Of a stretch of 64,000 bases of DNA, positions 17,093 to 25,136 are shown piece after piece. The notes beneath the pieces are model-generated. The model searched no databases. It was not told the origin of the DNA and worked only from the letters and a program-made list of their open reading frames with translations. The stretch is taken from NCBI RefSeq assembly GCF_008180415.1, contig NZ_VTEI01000008.1, positions 90,334 through 154,333 on the forward strand, in the 5' to 3' direction. The stretch comes from Rossellomorea vietnamensis (lineage in GTDB: Bacteria > Bacillota > Bacilli > Bacillales > Bacillaceae_B). The position numbers were made by a program, and so were the translations under genes. How positions within the stretch are numbered: position 1 is the stretch's first letter; each line of letters opens with the position of its first letter.

Positions 17093-17638
17093 AAGCAATG
17101 TATATGCTGCTTTCTTTACTACATCAGCTTTAGAATGTTTTGATGACTTTTGGAACATTTGCCAGCCGGGGCTGAAAGGGTCTTTTTTCATCTAGTCGAA
17201 GGAAAGACGCTGGTTCAATCCAGTGACCTATAGCACTTATCCATGTCGTTCAGTATTTTAGAAAATAAATAGAGGAAAAAAGTTCCCTTATTTACTACAA
17301 AACACTAAAAAGAGCTAAAATAGGGGAATAAATTCCCCTTATTTAACTTAATACACTAGAAAAATGTGCCTTTTTATCATATAAAGGAAAAAAGTTCCTC
17401 TATTCTCCCCAAACTGAGCTTTAATTTGCAAATAAGGGAAAAAAGTTCCCTTATTTTTACCGCCGGGTACCCAATTAAGGAAATGACAGGCCGCTTTTAA
17501 AATAAAGCCCATTTCATCAGGCCTACACCCAAGTGGAGTGGGCATCTTGAACGCAAACCAACACTGTTTTCATACATCTGAAGCGGAAAAGACCCGATTC
17601 TGCAAGTAAAAGTCTTGGGTGGACTTTTTTCAGTGACC
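17093..17638. repeat. Long non-coding repeat LR, copy 1
   Basis: About 546 bp of intergenic DNA that recurs at 28310-28838. Shared landmarks in order are AGCAATG, CTAGTCGA, four GGGAA-TTCCC palindromes (left-hand spacings 50, 62 and 51 bp), AAGGAAATGACAGG-like text, GAAGCGGAAAA, and CTTTTTTCAGTGACC at the end. No credible coding frame spans it; short ORFs in it are broken between the copies. Function unknown. Confidence 0.75.
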
Positions 17639-18058
17639 TGCTCTAAGAGGAGTCCTTTTGTGCTGCCGTATATAAATAACTTTGGTATAGAGTTGAATCC
17701 TGAATTGGGATTATGTACGAAACGGCTCATCGCAGCAACGATTTTTTTGGTGCTATAGTAACATACTTTCCAGCCAGTCACGGTAAAATAGGAAGTGAAT
17801 AGAAGAGCCGGGGATTATGAAACACTTCATCATCCGATTCTCTTAGTTGGAGAGAAAAACGGGAGTCAGGTGTTTCTGAGGAGAGAATTAAGGCTCTTTT
17901 TTAAGAGTTTGATTACTAGCTTACCTTTCTCCTTGTACCGGTGGGTGGAAATCCTTTCCTTTTACAAAGCCGCATTCTTTGCGAAAACTACCTGAAAAAA
18001 AAGAGAGCATCCCATCAATATTCGATAAACCACCACGCTTAAAAAATCCACAAAAAAA
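17639..18058. other. Remaining spacer before sigY
   Basis: No gene is supported here. GGCTCTTTTTTAAGAG (from about 17892) to CTTTGCGAAAACTACC resembles a degenerate relative of the MITE ends, but no matching 8-bp duplication is visible. The right edge contains the sigY promoter. Confidence 0.4.
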
Positions 18059-18083
18059 TGAACGAAATCCAAAGTTATCCGTC
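18059..18083 (+). promoter_or_regulatory. SigY-type autoregulatory promoter
   Basis: TGAACG (18059-18064), a 15-base spacer and CGTC (18080-18083) match the SigY consensus known from B. subtilis (TGAACG ... CGTC). It lies 50 bp before sigY, which fits the known autoregulation of this ECF factor. Confidence 0.82.
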
Positions 18084-18132
18084 TTATAGATGAATCAGCC
18101 TAAAGCTGAACAAAAAGTGAGGAATTTTAAGG

Positions 18133-18681
18133 ATGGAAGAGAAAGAGTTGATTAAAAAAGCAAAAAAAGGAGATCACAAAGCCTTTGCTGTTCTTTTCAA
18201 AGACAATTATCCTTTCCTTGTAAAATATCTCGTAAAGGTAACGATGAATCGCGACCTTGCTGAAGAGCTTGCTCAGGATACCATGGCTAAATGTGTGGAA
18301 AAGATTCATCTTTATAACGGGAAAGCTAAATTATCCTCCTGGCTGATGACGATTGCCACAAACCGGTTCATCGATTTACAGCGAAAGCGGAAAAAAGAAA
18401 GAGATTGGCAGCAGGAAGAAATCAATCTGCGGAAGATGAAATGGGAGATTCAATCAAGGAATGAAGAATGGACTGATTTAATGGAAGCTTTATCAAAGCT
18501 TTCAGAAGATGTCAGGCTGCCGATTGTGCTGAAGCATTACTATGGATTTTCCTATGAAGAGATCTCAGAAATGGTCAAACTGCCTGAAGGAACGGTGAAA
18601 TCCCGGATCCATCATGGAATAAAGACCTTGCGAAAGGAGTTGCGAGTGGATGAAACAAGAAAAACAGGAGCAGCAAAATGA
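18133..18681 (+). CDS. sigY: ECF RNA polymerase sigma factor SigY
   Basis: A 182-residue ECF sigma factor with region 2 (VLFKDNYPFLVKYLVKV, then LAEELAQDTM) and region 4 (PIVLKHYYGFSYEEISEM and EGTVKSRIHHGIKTLRKE). It resembles remembered B. subtilis SigY over its whole length, and the two downstream small membrane-protein genes match the yxl order. SigY maintains or responds to cell-envelope or plasmid-related stress in B. subtilis; its stimulus is poorly defined. Its 3' end overlaps the next gene by 32 bases. The promoter at 18059 has SigY-type elements. Confidence 0.88.
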   Translation: MEEKELIKKAKKGDHKAFAVLFKDNYPFLVKYLVKVTMNRDLAEELAQDTMAKCVEKIHLYNGKAKLSSWLMTIATNRFIDLQRKRKKERDWQQEEINLRKMKWEIQSRNEEWTDLMEALSKLSEDVRLPIVLKHYYGFSYEEISEMVKLPEGTVKSRIHHGIKTLRKELRVDETRKTGAAK

Positions 18682-18982
18682 CTGGGAAGACCTGCATGGC
18701 CTTTTTGAAGAAAGCTTTCAAGAAATAGATAGAGACATAGAAGATCATACGCCTTCCGGGCAGTGGTTCGAGCAGTTTACCCTAAGCCAGCAGGAAGCCC
18801 TGAAGCGGAAGTATCGAAAAGAATTAATTATTTTCCTTGTGCTGGCTGTCTTGATAATAAGTGTAATTCTATTTGTACTATATGAAAGCCTGCTCCTCTT
18901 CGCTGTGATTCAGGGTATCACTATCCTTGCGGCAGCAGGATACGGTGGGGCAGCTTACTATAAGCAGGTGAAGAGAATATGA
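18650..18982 (+). CDS. yxlC: YxlC-like membrane protein, putative anti-SigY
   Basis: A 110-residue protein with an acidic soluble N-terminal half (DWEDLHGLFEESFQEID) and two closely spaced hydrophobic helices (LIIFLVLAVLIISVILFVLY and LLLFAVIQGITILAAAGY). In B. subtilis YxlC, with YxlD, restrains SigY. The N-terminal cytosolic part would be the sigma-binding region. It starts inside the 3' end of sigY and its stop overlaps the next ATG, so expression is coupled. Confidence 0.75.
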   Translation: MKQEKQEQQNDWEDLHGLFEESFQEIDRDIEDHTPSGQWFEQFTLSQQEALKRKYRKELIIFLVLAVLIISVILFVLYESLLLFAVIQGITILAAAGYGGAAYYKQVKRI

Positions 18983-19176
18983 CACAAGAAGAGGTTCTGA
19001 CACTTCTGATTGTCGCACCGCTTCTCCTGCTGCAAAGTCTGTTCTTGTTTACAGACGCCAGGAAAAGAGGTCATAAGTATTGGTTTTGGGGATTATGGGC
19101 GTTGATACAGTGTCCACTTCCCTTGTTGTTTTATTTTATCTTTGCACGAAAAATTTTCAGTGAAAAGAAAGATTGA
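18979..19176 (+). CDS. YxlD/YxlE-like small membrane protein
   Basis: A 65-residue protein with two hydrophobic helices around the motif FTDARKRGHKYWFWGLWALI, which is shared by YxlD and YxlE of the sigY operon (both phospholipase-D N-terminal-like). I cannot decide which of the two it is. Start overlaps the yxlC stop (ATGA). It is likely part of the membrane anti-SigY complex. Genes for YxlF and YxlG, the ABC transporter found in B. subtilis, are absent. Confidence 0.7.
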   Translation: MTQEEVLTLLIVAPLLLLQSLFLFTDARKRGHKYWFWGLWALIQCPLPLLFYFIFARKIFSEKKD

Positions 19177-19188
19177 GGAGGAGTTAAA

Positions 19189-19503
19189 ATGATCGTTGTG
19201 ACAACTGAAACGGTACCAGGAAAGGAAATCGTAGAGCTGAAGGGATTTGTAAGAGGAAGTACAGTCCAGGCGAAGCATATTGGAAAGGATATTATCGCTG
19301 GCTTAAAGACCATTGTAGGCGGAGAAATCAGTGAATATAGTGAATTGATGGAACAGGCAAGACAGCAGGCGATTGATCGGATGGTCAAAGAAGCTGAACA
19401 AAAAGGAGCCAATGCGATTGTAACAGTTCGTTTCGAAACTTCAGCTGTCATGCAGAATGCGTCTGAAATTATTGCCTATGGAACAGCCGTTGTAGTGGCA
19501 TAG
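19189..19503 (+). CDS. UPF0145 (YbjQ-family) protein
   Basis: A 104-residue protein of the YbjQ/UPF0145 family: the beginning VVTTETVPGKEIVELKGFV, the central VVGGEISEYSELM-like segment and GANAIVTVRFETS are characteristic. Members form pentameric rings and are of unknown function, sometimes called heavy-metal-binding. The gene is 12 bp after the YxlD/E gene with RBS GAGGAGG, so it appears to be the last gene of the sigY operon here. That location is what hints at an envelope-stress role. Confidence 0.85.
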   Translation: MIVVTTETVPGKEIVELKGFVRGSTVQAKHIGKDIIAGLKTIVGGEISEYSELMEQARQQAIDRMVKEAEQKGANAIVTVRFETSAVMQNASEIIAYGTAVVVA

Positions 19504-19587
19504 CAAAGGAATTTCCTGCATAAGATTTGTACTGTGCCCGCACCTGAAGAAAAGTGAAGGAATAACATGAATAATCCGAAAATAAAA

Positions 19588-19616
19588 TTGACACTGTCAG
19601 TTAAGAGTGGTAATGT
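19588..19616 (+). promoter_or_regulatory. SigA promoter of the bmrCD leader
   Basis: TTGACA (19588-19593), a 17-base spacer and TAATGT (19611-19616). It lies 42 bp before a short leader ORF and ~510 bp before bmrC. Confidence 0.75.
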
Positions 19617-19657
19617 TATCAAGTATTAGTAAATTATTGAAAAAGGAGGGTAACGTG

Positions 19658-19744
19658 ATGATGATTATATTGAATTGTACTACAGTCCAATTAAACCAAA
19701 ATATCCACGTAACCTGTCTGGAGACTCATCCAGCCTTTTTATAA
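19658..19744 (+). CDS. Leader peptide of bmrCD (28 codons)
   Basis: A 28-codon ORF with a perfect AAGGAGGG (19643-19650) seven bases before the ATG; a GTG one codon earlier is also possible. It reads MMIILNCTTVQLNQ and ends HVTCLETHPAFL. The 3' end forms a small hairpin (CTGGA...TCCAG then T). Segment ACGTAACC in the ORF (19707-19714) is fully complementary to GGTTACGT (19782-19789) downstream. A terminator follows at 19815. In B. subtilis bmrCD is controlled by ribosome-mediated attenuation at the leader ORF bmrB, induced by translation inhibitors. This is the equivalent layout, though the peptide sequence is not recognisably conserved to me. Confidence 0.72.
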   Translation: MMIILNCTTVQLNQNIHVTCLETHPAFL

Positions 19745-19775
19745 CCCTTTTTCATTTTAACCTTATATGAAACAG

Positions 19776-19803
19776 GGCACTGGTTACGTCTGTAATCGGT
19801 GCC
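19776..19803 (+). promoter_or_regulatory. Antiterminator/attenuator hairpin
   Basis: GGCACTGGTTAC (about 19776-19787) pairs with GTAATCGGTGCC (19792-19803) with two G-U pairs. Its 5' arm competes with pairing to ACGTAACC inside the leader ORF, so ribosome position could switch the structure. Confidence 0.65.
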
Positions 19804-19814
19804 TTCTTATGTCC

Positions 19815-19849
19815 AAAGACATACTGCCTGGCGCGGTATGTCTTTTTTT
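19815..19849 (+). terminator. Attenuation terminator upstream of bmrCD
   Basis: AAAGACATAC (19815-19824) pairs perfectly with GTATGTCTTT (19836-19845), followed by T. It lies 280 bp before bmrC, between leader ORF and operon. Confidence 0.85.
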
Positions 19850-19993
19850 GTTGTGCAGGAAGTGAATTCCACCCTTGGGAATAGTTTAACAATGACATCC
19901 ACATCCAGCTTCAGCGCCCGAGGGTCCGTAACCACTGGAACGGAAATCCATTACTGTTTAAGCGTAAAAAGAAAATCCATTTAACTCGATGTA

Positions 19994-20009
19994 AACAGGA
20001 ATTCCTGTT
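19994..20009. promoter_or_regulatory. 16-bp perfect palindrome upstream of bmrC
   Basis: AACAGGAATTCCTGTT is perfectly self-complementary and lies between the attenuator terminator and a second small ORF. It could be an operator or an RNA hairpin; nothing else identifies it. Confidence 0.5.
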
Positions 20010-20041
20010 CACATATAAAAAAATCAAGGAGGAATGAACAA

Positions 20042-20098
20042 ATGTTGAAAGTGAGAATTGAAATGATGATGCCGATAGTGGAGACAGAAGGCGGATAG
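20042..20098 (+). CDS. Second short upstream ORF before bmrC (18 codons)
   Basis: AAGGAGGA (20026-20033) is eight bases before the ATG at 20042; a nearer ATG at 20034 is too close. The ORF reads MLKVRIEMMMPIVETEGG and stops 31 bp before bmrC. Its good ribosome-binding site suggests translation, perhaps as a second uORF tuning bmrC. No homology is recognised, so this is tentative. Confidence 0.4.
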   Translation: MLKVRIEMMMPIVETEGG

Positions 20099-20129
20099 TG
20101 AAGTGAAGGAAAAGGAGGACTGATCACTG

Positions 20130-21887
20130 ATGTTCAGTATTTTAGGAAAATTAAGCTGGTTTTTTAAAGAGAATTGGAAACGGTATACTGTCGCAATCGG
20201 CTTGTTGACTTTTGTGGGGATCCTGGATGTGCTGCCTCCCAAACTTGTAGGCATGGCGATAGATGACATCCATATCGGCAAGATGACAATGGATAATCTG
20301 AGCCGTTATCTTATTTGGATGGCGGTTATTCTGGTCGTCTCATACGGACTCACCTATATATGGATGTATCAATTGTTCGGAGGGGCATTTCTTGTCGAAA
20401 GAAAACTTCGCTCGAAGTTCATGGGGCATTTGCTGAAAATGACACCGGCATTCTTTGAAAAGAACCGTACGGGAGATTTAATGGCAAGAGCGACGAATGA
20501 CCTGAAGGCAGTTTCGATTACAGCAGGTTTTGGAATCCTGACGTTGATTGATTCAAGTGTATTCATGCTGACCATCCTTTTTACAATGGCTTTTTTTGTA
20601 AGCTGGAAGCTGACGCTGGCTGCTGTCTTGCCGCTGCCGTTCATGGCATGGCTCATGAAAGTATATGGGGCGAGGATTCACAAGCGGTTTACAGAAGCAC
20701 AGGATGCGTTCGGGGATTTGAATGATAAAGTGCTCGAATCAGTTGCCGGAGTCCGGGTAATCAGGGCATATGTCCAGGAAAGGGCGGATGAAGGAAAGTT
20801 CGCTGAAATGACTGAGGATGTTTACAACAAAAATATCGAAGTGGCGAAAATTGATTCACTGTTTGAACCGACTATCAAGGTCCTGGTGGGCCTAAGCTAT
20901 TTGATCGGATTGGGGTATGGAGCCTACCTGGTGTTTCATCAGACCATCACACTGGGTGAGCTGGTCTCATTTAATGTATATCTGGGAATGTTGATTTGGC
21001 CCATGTTTGCCGTTGGGGAGCTGATCAATGTTATGCAAAGGGGGAACGCCTCGCTGGACCGCGTCCAGGAAACCTTAAATTATGAGGAAGATGTAAAAAA
21101 TCCTGCTCATCCCAAATTTGCGGGGGCCCCTGAAACCATCAGTTTTGAAGAAGTGGATTTCCAGTATCCTTCATCAAAAGTAAATAACTTGAGAGGAATT
21201 AACTTAAAGCTTCAAAAAGGTCAGACACTCGGGATCGTAGGCAAAACCGGAAGTGGAAAAACAACCGTCATTAAGCAGCTTCTTAGGGAGTATCCTCATG
21301 GAGATGGAAGACTTGCCATTAACGATATCCCAATAGAAGAGCAGGACCTGCAAAGTGTTAGAGATTGGATTGGTTATGTACCGCAAGATCACGTTTTATT
21401 TTCGAGAACCGTAAAAGAAAACATTCTCTTTGGCCATCCAGATGCGTCTGAGGCTCAATTGGAAAAAGCGATTGAACTTGCTGACTTCCAAAAAGATCTT
21501 GAAATGCTTCCTGACCGGCTTGCCACTCTCGTAGGGGAAAAAGGGGTTGCATTGTCTGGCGGCCAGAAGCAGCGCATTTCAATCGCTCGTGCTCTCATTA
21601 AAAACCCGGAGATTCTTATTCTCGATGATTCGCTGTCGGCAGTAGATGCCAAAACAGAGGCGAAAATCATTGAGAACATCCGGAAAGAGAGAAACGGGAA
21701 AACCACGATCATCACGACTCACAGACTTTCTGCTGTAGAACATGCGGACTGGATTGTTGTCCTCGATAATGGTGTCGTAACAGAAGAAGGCACCCATGAA
21801 ATATTGCTGCGTAACCATGGCTGGTATAAAGAGCAATATGACCGCCAGCAAGTTGAAGAGTCCTCGTCCCAGGAGGTAAAAATATGA
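20130..21887 (+). CDS. bmrC: Heterodimeric multidrug ABC exporter subunit BmrC
   Basis: A 585-residue half-transporter: six membrane helices in the first ~310 residues, then an ABC domain with Walker A GKTGSGKTT, signature LSGGQKQR, Walker B ILILDDSLSAVD and H-loop ITTHRLSA. Walker B has Asp where the catalytic Glu normally sits, the hallmark of the degenerate site in BmrCD-type heterodimers. Length equals remembered B. subtilis BmrC (YheI). With BmrD it exports drugs such as Hoechst-type dyes. RBS AGGAAAAGGAGG precedes the ATG; expression is probably controlled by the leader region. Confidence 0.9.
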   Translation: MFSILGKLSWFFKENWKRYTVAIGLLTFVGILDVLPPKLVGMAIDDIHIGKMTMDNLSRYLIWMAVILVVSYGLTYIWMYQLFGGAFLVERKLRSKFMGHLLKMTPAFFEKNRTGDLMARATNDLKAVSITAGFGILTLIDSSVFMLTILFTMAFFVSWKLTLAAVLPLPFMAWLMKVYGARIHKRFTEAQDAFGDLNDKVLESVAGVRVIRAYVQERADEGKFAEMTEDVYNKNIEVAKIDSLFEPTIKVLVGLSYLIGLGYGAYLVFHQTITLGELVSFNVYLGMLIWPMFAVGELINVMQRGNASLDRVQETLNYEEDVKNPAHPKFAGAPETISFEEVDFQYPSSKVNNLRGINLKLQKGQTLGIVGKTGSGKTTVIKQLLREYPHGDGRLAINDIPIEEQDLQSVRDWIGYVPQDHVLFSRTVKENILFGHPDASEAQLEKAIELADFQKDLEMLPDRLATLVGEKGVALSGGQKQRISIARALIKNPEILILDDSLSAVDAKTEAKIIENIRKERNGKTTIITTHRLSAVEHADWIVVLDNGVVTEEGTHEILLRNHGWYKEQYDRQQVEESSSQEVKI

Positions 21888-23902
21888 GTGTAGGTAAACG
21901 TTTATTACAATATGCATTAATTTATAAAAAAACAATTCTGGCTGCTCTGCTGATGCTTACGGTATCAGTGGCTGCCGACCTGGCTGGACCTTTCATCGCA
22001 AAGAAGCTTATAGATGAGCATATACTGGGGATTGAAACAACCTGGTACCAGTCGGGAGAAGGCAAAGATGCGGTGAACTACCAGGGCAGCTGGTATAAAC
22101 GGGAAAAATATTTCTCTGAAGATGAGGTGAAAGGAACGGAGGTCAGGGTTCTTTCCGCGGGCAGAGATTTCTATTTCGTTGACGAGCCTGTGACGAAAGA
22201 GGGAGAGCGAAAATTCGAGGATGGCAAACTGGTTATCACCAGGGGAGAATCCTCATCCTCCTATGATGCTGAAAAAATATCGACTGCTCAATTAATACAG
22301 TTTTATAACCCGGAAATACCGAGGATCATAACATTGCTGGCCCTCTATTTCGGCCTTCTCGTCGCGGCTTCGTTTTTTCAATATGGGCAGGGGTTTTATT
22401 TAAAAAAAGCCGCTAACCGGGTCATCCAGAAAATGAGGTCAGATGTTTTTGGCCAGATCCAAAAGCTGCCGATCCGTTATTTTGATAATTTACCCGCTGG
22501 AAAAGTGGTGGCGCGGATCACCAATGATACAGAGGCGATCAGGGAGCTGTATGTCACTGTATTGTCCACCTTCTTTACGAGTGCCATTTATATTACCGGT
22601 ATTTACATCGCTTTGTTCATCCTGGATGTAAAGCTTGCAGCTCTGTGCCTGGTGCTTCTGCCAATCATAGCGGTGTGGACGATTCTCTACAGAAAATATG
22701 CGTCCCATTACAACCATGTCATACGGTCGAAAGTCAGTGACATCAACGCAATGATCAATGAGTCCATACAGGGGATGAACATCATTCAGGCGTTCAGCCG
22801 TGAAAAAAAATCACAGGCTGAATTCGAAGAGTTGAATGAAACGCACTATGAGTACCAAAATAAAATGCTCAGCCTCAATTCCATGACATCACACAACCTG
22901 GTGGGGGTACTGAGGAATATTACATTTGTAGCATTCATTTGGTATTTCGGCGGAAGTGCCATTGGTGCCTCTTCGGTTGTATCACTGGGAGTGCTTTACG
23001 CCTTTGTGGATTATATCAACAGGCTTTTTCAGCCGATCACAGGGATTGTGAACCAGCTTGCCAACCTTGAGCAGGCACTAGTCGCCGGGGAGAGGGTCTT
23101 CGAACTGCTGGATGAAGAGGGCACTTCTGTGGAGGACGAGAGAATTCAGCGATATACAGGAAATGTCCTTTTTCATAGTGTTTACTTCGGCTATAAAGAG
23201 AATGAATACGTGTTGAAAGATATCTCTTTTGGAGCTAAACAGGGGGAGACTGTGGCACTCGTCGGCCATACAGGCTCCGGGAAAAGTTCCATCATGAATC
23301 TGCTCTTCCGCTTCTATGATTGTGATAAAGGTGAGATTTTGATAGATGGGAAAAATATCAAGGAGATTCCTTATCAAACCATTCGTGAACACATGGGAAT
23401 CGTACTTCAAGATCCTTATCTGTTCACTGGTACTATCGCTTCAAATGTAAGCCTGGATGATCCCTGGATTTCGAGGGAAAAGGTTGAGGAGGCGTTAAAT
23501 GCTGTTGGTGCCGGCAAAGTTTTTCATAACCTGGAAAACGGTTATGACGAACCTGTCATAGAAAAAGGCAGCACGCTTTCTTCGGGACAGAGGCAATTGA
23601 TTTCTTTTGCAAGGGCATTGGCATTCGATCCGGCCATTCTGATTCTCGATGAAGCGACGTCCAGCATCGATACTGAAACCGAAGCAGTGATTCAGGAGGC
23701 GATGGAGGTGTTGAAAGAAGGCCGTACCACTTTCATCATTGCCCACCGTCTGTCAACAATCAAGAATGCAGATCAAATCATTGTATTGGATAAAGGAACC
23801 ATCGCCGAAAAAGGCTCGCATGATGAATTGATGGAGCTGAAAGGGCGCTACTATCAAATGTATGAACTGCAGCAAGGAAAGCAGATGGGGCACGCTGGTT
23901 AG
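21884..23902 (+). CDS. bmrD: Heterodimeric multidrug ABC exporter subunit BmrD
   Basis: A 672-residue half-transporter, near the remembered 673 of B. subtilis BmrD. A characteristic extra domain sits between the first two membrane helices (residues about 40-130, containing YQSGEGKDAVNYQGSWYKRE). The ABC domain shows GHTGSGKSS, LSSGQRQLISFARAL, Walker B AILILDEATSSIDTETE with the catalytic Glu, and IIAHRLSTIK. It therefore supplies the active catalytic Glu of the pair. The ATG overlaps the bmrC stop (ATGA). A terminator follows at 23962. Confidence 0.9.
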   Translation: MSVGKRLLQYALIYKKTILAALLMLTVSVAADLAGPFIAKKLIDEHILGIETTWYQSGEGKDAVNYQGSWYKREKYFSEDEVKGTEVRVLSAGRDFYFVDEPVTKEGERKFEDGKLVITRGESSSSYDAEKISTAQLIQFYNPEIPRIITLLALYFGLLVAASFFQYGQGFYLKKAANRVIQKMRSDVFGQIQKLPIRYFDNLPAGKVVARITNDTEAIRELYVTVLSTFFTSAIYITGIYIALFILDVKLAALCLVLLPIIAVWTILYRKYASHYNHVIRSKVSDINAMINESIQGMNIIQAFSREKKSQAEFEELNETHYEYQNKMLSLNSMTSHNLVGVLRNITFVAFIWYFGGSAIGASSVVSLGVLYAFVDYINRLFQPITGIVNQLANLEQALVAGERVFELLDEEGTSVEDERIQRYTGNVLFHSVYFGYKENEYVLKDISFGAKQGETVALVGHTGSGKSSIMNLLFRFYDCDKGEILIDGKNIKEIPYQTIREHMGIVLQDPYLFTGTIASNVSLDDPWISREKVEEALNAVGAGKVFHNLENGYDEPVIEKGSTLSSGQRQLISFARALAFDPAILILDEATSSIDTETEAVIQEAMEVLKEGRTTFIIAHRLSTIKNADQIIVLDKGTIAEKGSHDELMELKGRYYQMYELQQGKQMGHAG

Positions 23903-23961
23903 AAATTAAACTGGTAAGCAGTTCAAGTACAGGCAGGATGTATGAGAGTATGAAACCACAG

Positions 23962-23995
23962 AAAGAGTGTGTCATTATGACATGCTCTTTTCTTT
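23962..23995 (+). terminator. Terminator of bmrCD
   Basis: AAAGAGTGTGTCA (23962-23974) pairs with TGACATGCTCTTT (23978-23990) with G-U pairs, then TCTTT. Confidence 0.75.
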
Positions 23996-24135
23996 GAATG
24001 ATTTTTGAATGCTGCTGTTAAGAATCATTTTCAATATAATGATGCTGGATAAGTTGACTTCAATATAAGTATGAGATCTAGTTTTTTCTGAACAGAATTG
24101 ATAGTATTAAAAATTTATTAGGAGGAGTTCAGATA

Positions 24136-24945
24136 GTGTATACACTGAAAACGAGTTCACACGAAACAAAAGAATTTGTATCGATAATACAAAATAAGAT
24201 CTCAAAAATAATAGGAACTAATTTAACAGGTATCTACCTCCATGGTTCCTTATCAATGGGAGGTTTTAATCCAAACAGCAGTGATGTGGATATTTTAGTT
24301 GTAACGAAATTACCCCTGCCTGTTGAAACCAAAAGGAAGTTAGCAGAGTTGTTTTTACATTATTCTGCTTCTCCATTTCCTATAGAGATCAGTTTTGTGA
24401 ACGAAGTACAATTGAAAGATTGGCAGCACCCTTGTCCATTTGATTTTCATTATAGTGAGTTCTGGAGAAGGCGGTATGAAAAAGATTTGGCTCAGGGCTC
24501 ATCTCAATTTTTAAATGAGGAGGTAAACAGGGATGAGGATTTGGCAGCGCACATCACTATCCTTAATAATAGAGGGATTTGTTTGTGCGGCAAACCTGTT
24601 AAAGAGGTTTTCCCCTTAGTACCATCTGCTGATTATCTGTCATCCATTATGGGCGATTTTGAAGATTGTTTGGAAAACATTCAAGAAAACCCGATATACT
24701 GTATTCTGAATATAATAAGGGTTTATTGGTACCTGAAAGAAGGAGTCATCTCCTCCAAATATGAAGCAGGTTCTTGGGGAACATCGTCTCTTCCTGCACA
24801 GTTTGCTTTCACAGTTAAAAAAGCAGCGGAATGTTATGGAGGGGATAAATCTGCCCATACCTTTGAAAAGCAGGAACTTTCCTTATTGAAGAGTTTTATC
24901 TCGAATAAGGTAAAATCTTTACTGAACCACCGGGAGAACTCCTGA
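24136..24945 (+). CDS. AadA-like aminoglycoside nucleotidyltransferase
   Basis: A 269-residue protein starting at GTG after GGAGGAG. The N-terminal nucleotidyltransferase fold shows GSLSMGGFNPNSSDVDILVV, with the GS and DxD catalytic pattern. The remainder matches the AadA-type C-terminal domain (KPVKEVFPLVPSADYL; CILNIIRVYWYLKEG; SSKYEAGSWG). Such enzymes adenylylate streptomycin/spectinomycin, but chromosomal bacillus homologues are often of unproven activity. It sits between bmrCD and an IS605-type element, which could mean acquisition by transfer, although base composition looks ordinary. Confidence 0.8.
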   Translation: MYTLKTSSHETKEFVSIIQNKISKIIGTNLTGIYLHGSLSMGGFNPNSSDVDILVVTKLPLPVETKRKLAELFLHYSASPFPIEISFVNEVQLKDWQHPCPFDFHYSEFWRRRYEKDLAQGSSQFLNEEVNRDEDLAAHITILNNRGICLCGKPVKEVFPLVPSADYLSSIMGDFEDCLENIQENPIYCILNIIRVYWYLKEGVISSKYEAGSWGTSSLPAQFAFTVKKAAECYGGDKSAHTFEKQELSLLKSFISNKVKSLLNHRENS

Positions 24946-25136
24946 AAATAGCGGTCCCGGCATTTATCTAAAAAAGACGAGAACACTCCCTCTTCAAGCG
25001 TGTGAAGGGCATAGCCCAACGGTATGGGGGAGATGAATCGCCTGCCTTTGGTCTCTATTAAAACAACTTCAAAAGAAACATACGTTCCCAATGTACCATC
25101 TTTCTTGGTATAATTATTACCAGGGGGTGAAACCAT

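Noticed and set aside
17348..17781. Minus-strand ORFs of 65 and 94 codons in LR copy 1
   Set aside because: Their frames are not kept in LR copy 2, and there are no gene signals.
17889..17992. Fifth MITE copy before sigY
   Set aside because: Ends are only partly similar and no 8-bp duplication flanks them.
19799..19984. 61-codon ORF across the bmr attenuator
   Set aside because: It runs through the terminator stem and T tract, without a ribosome-binding site.
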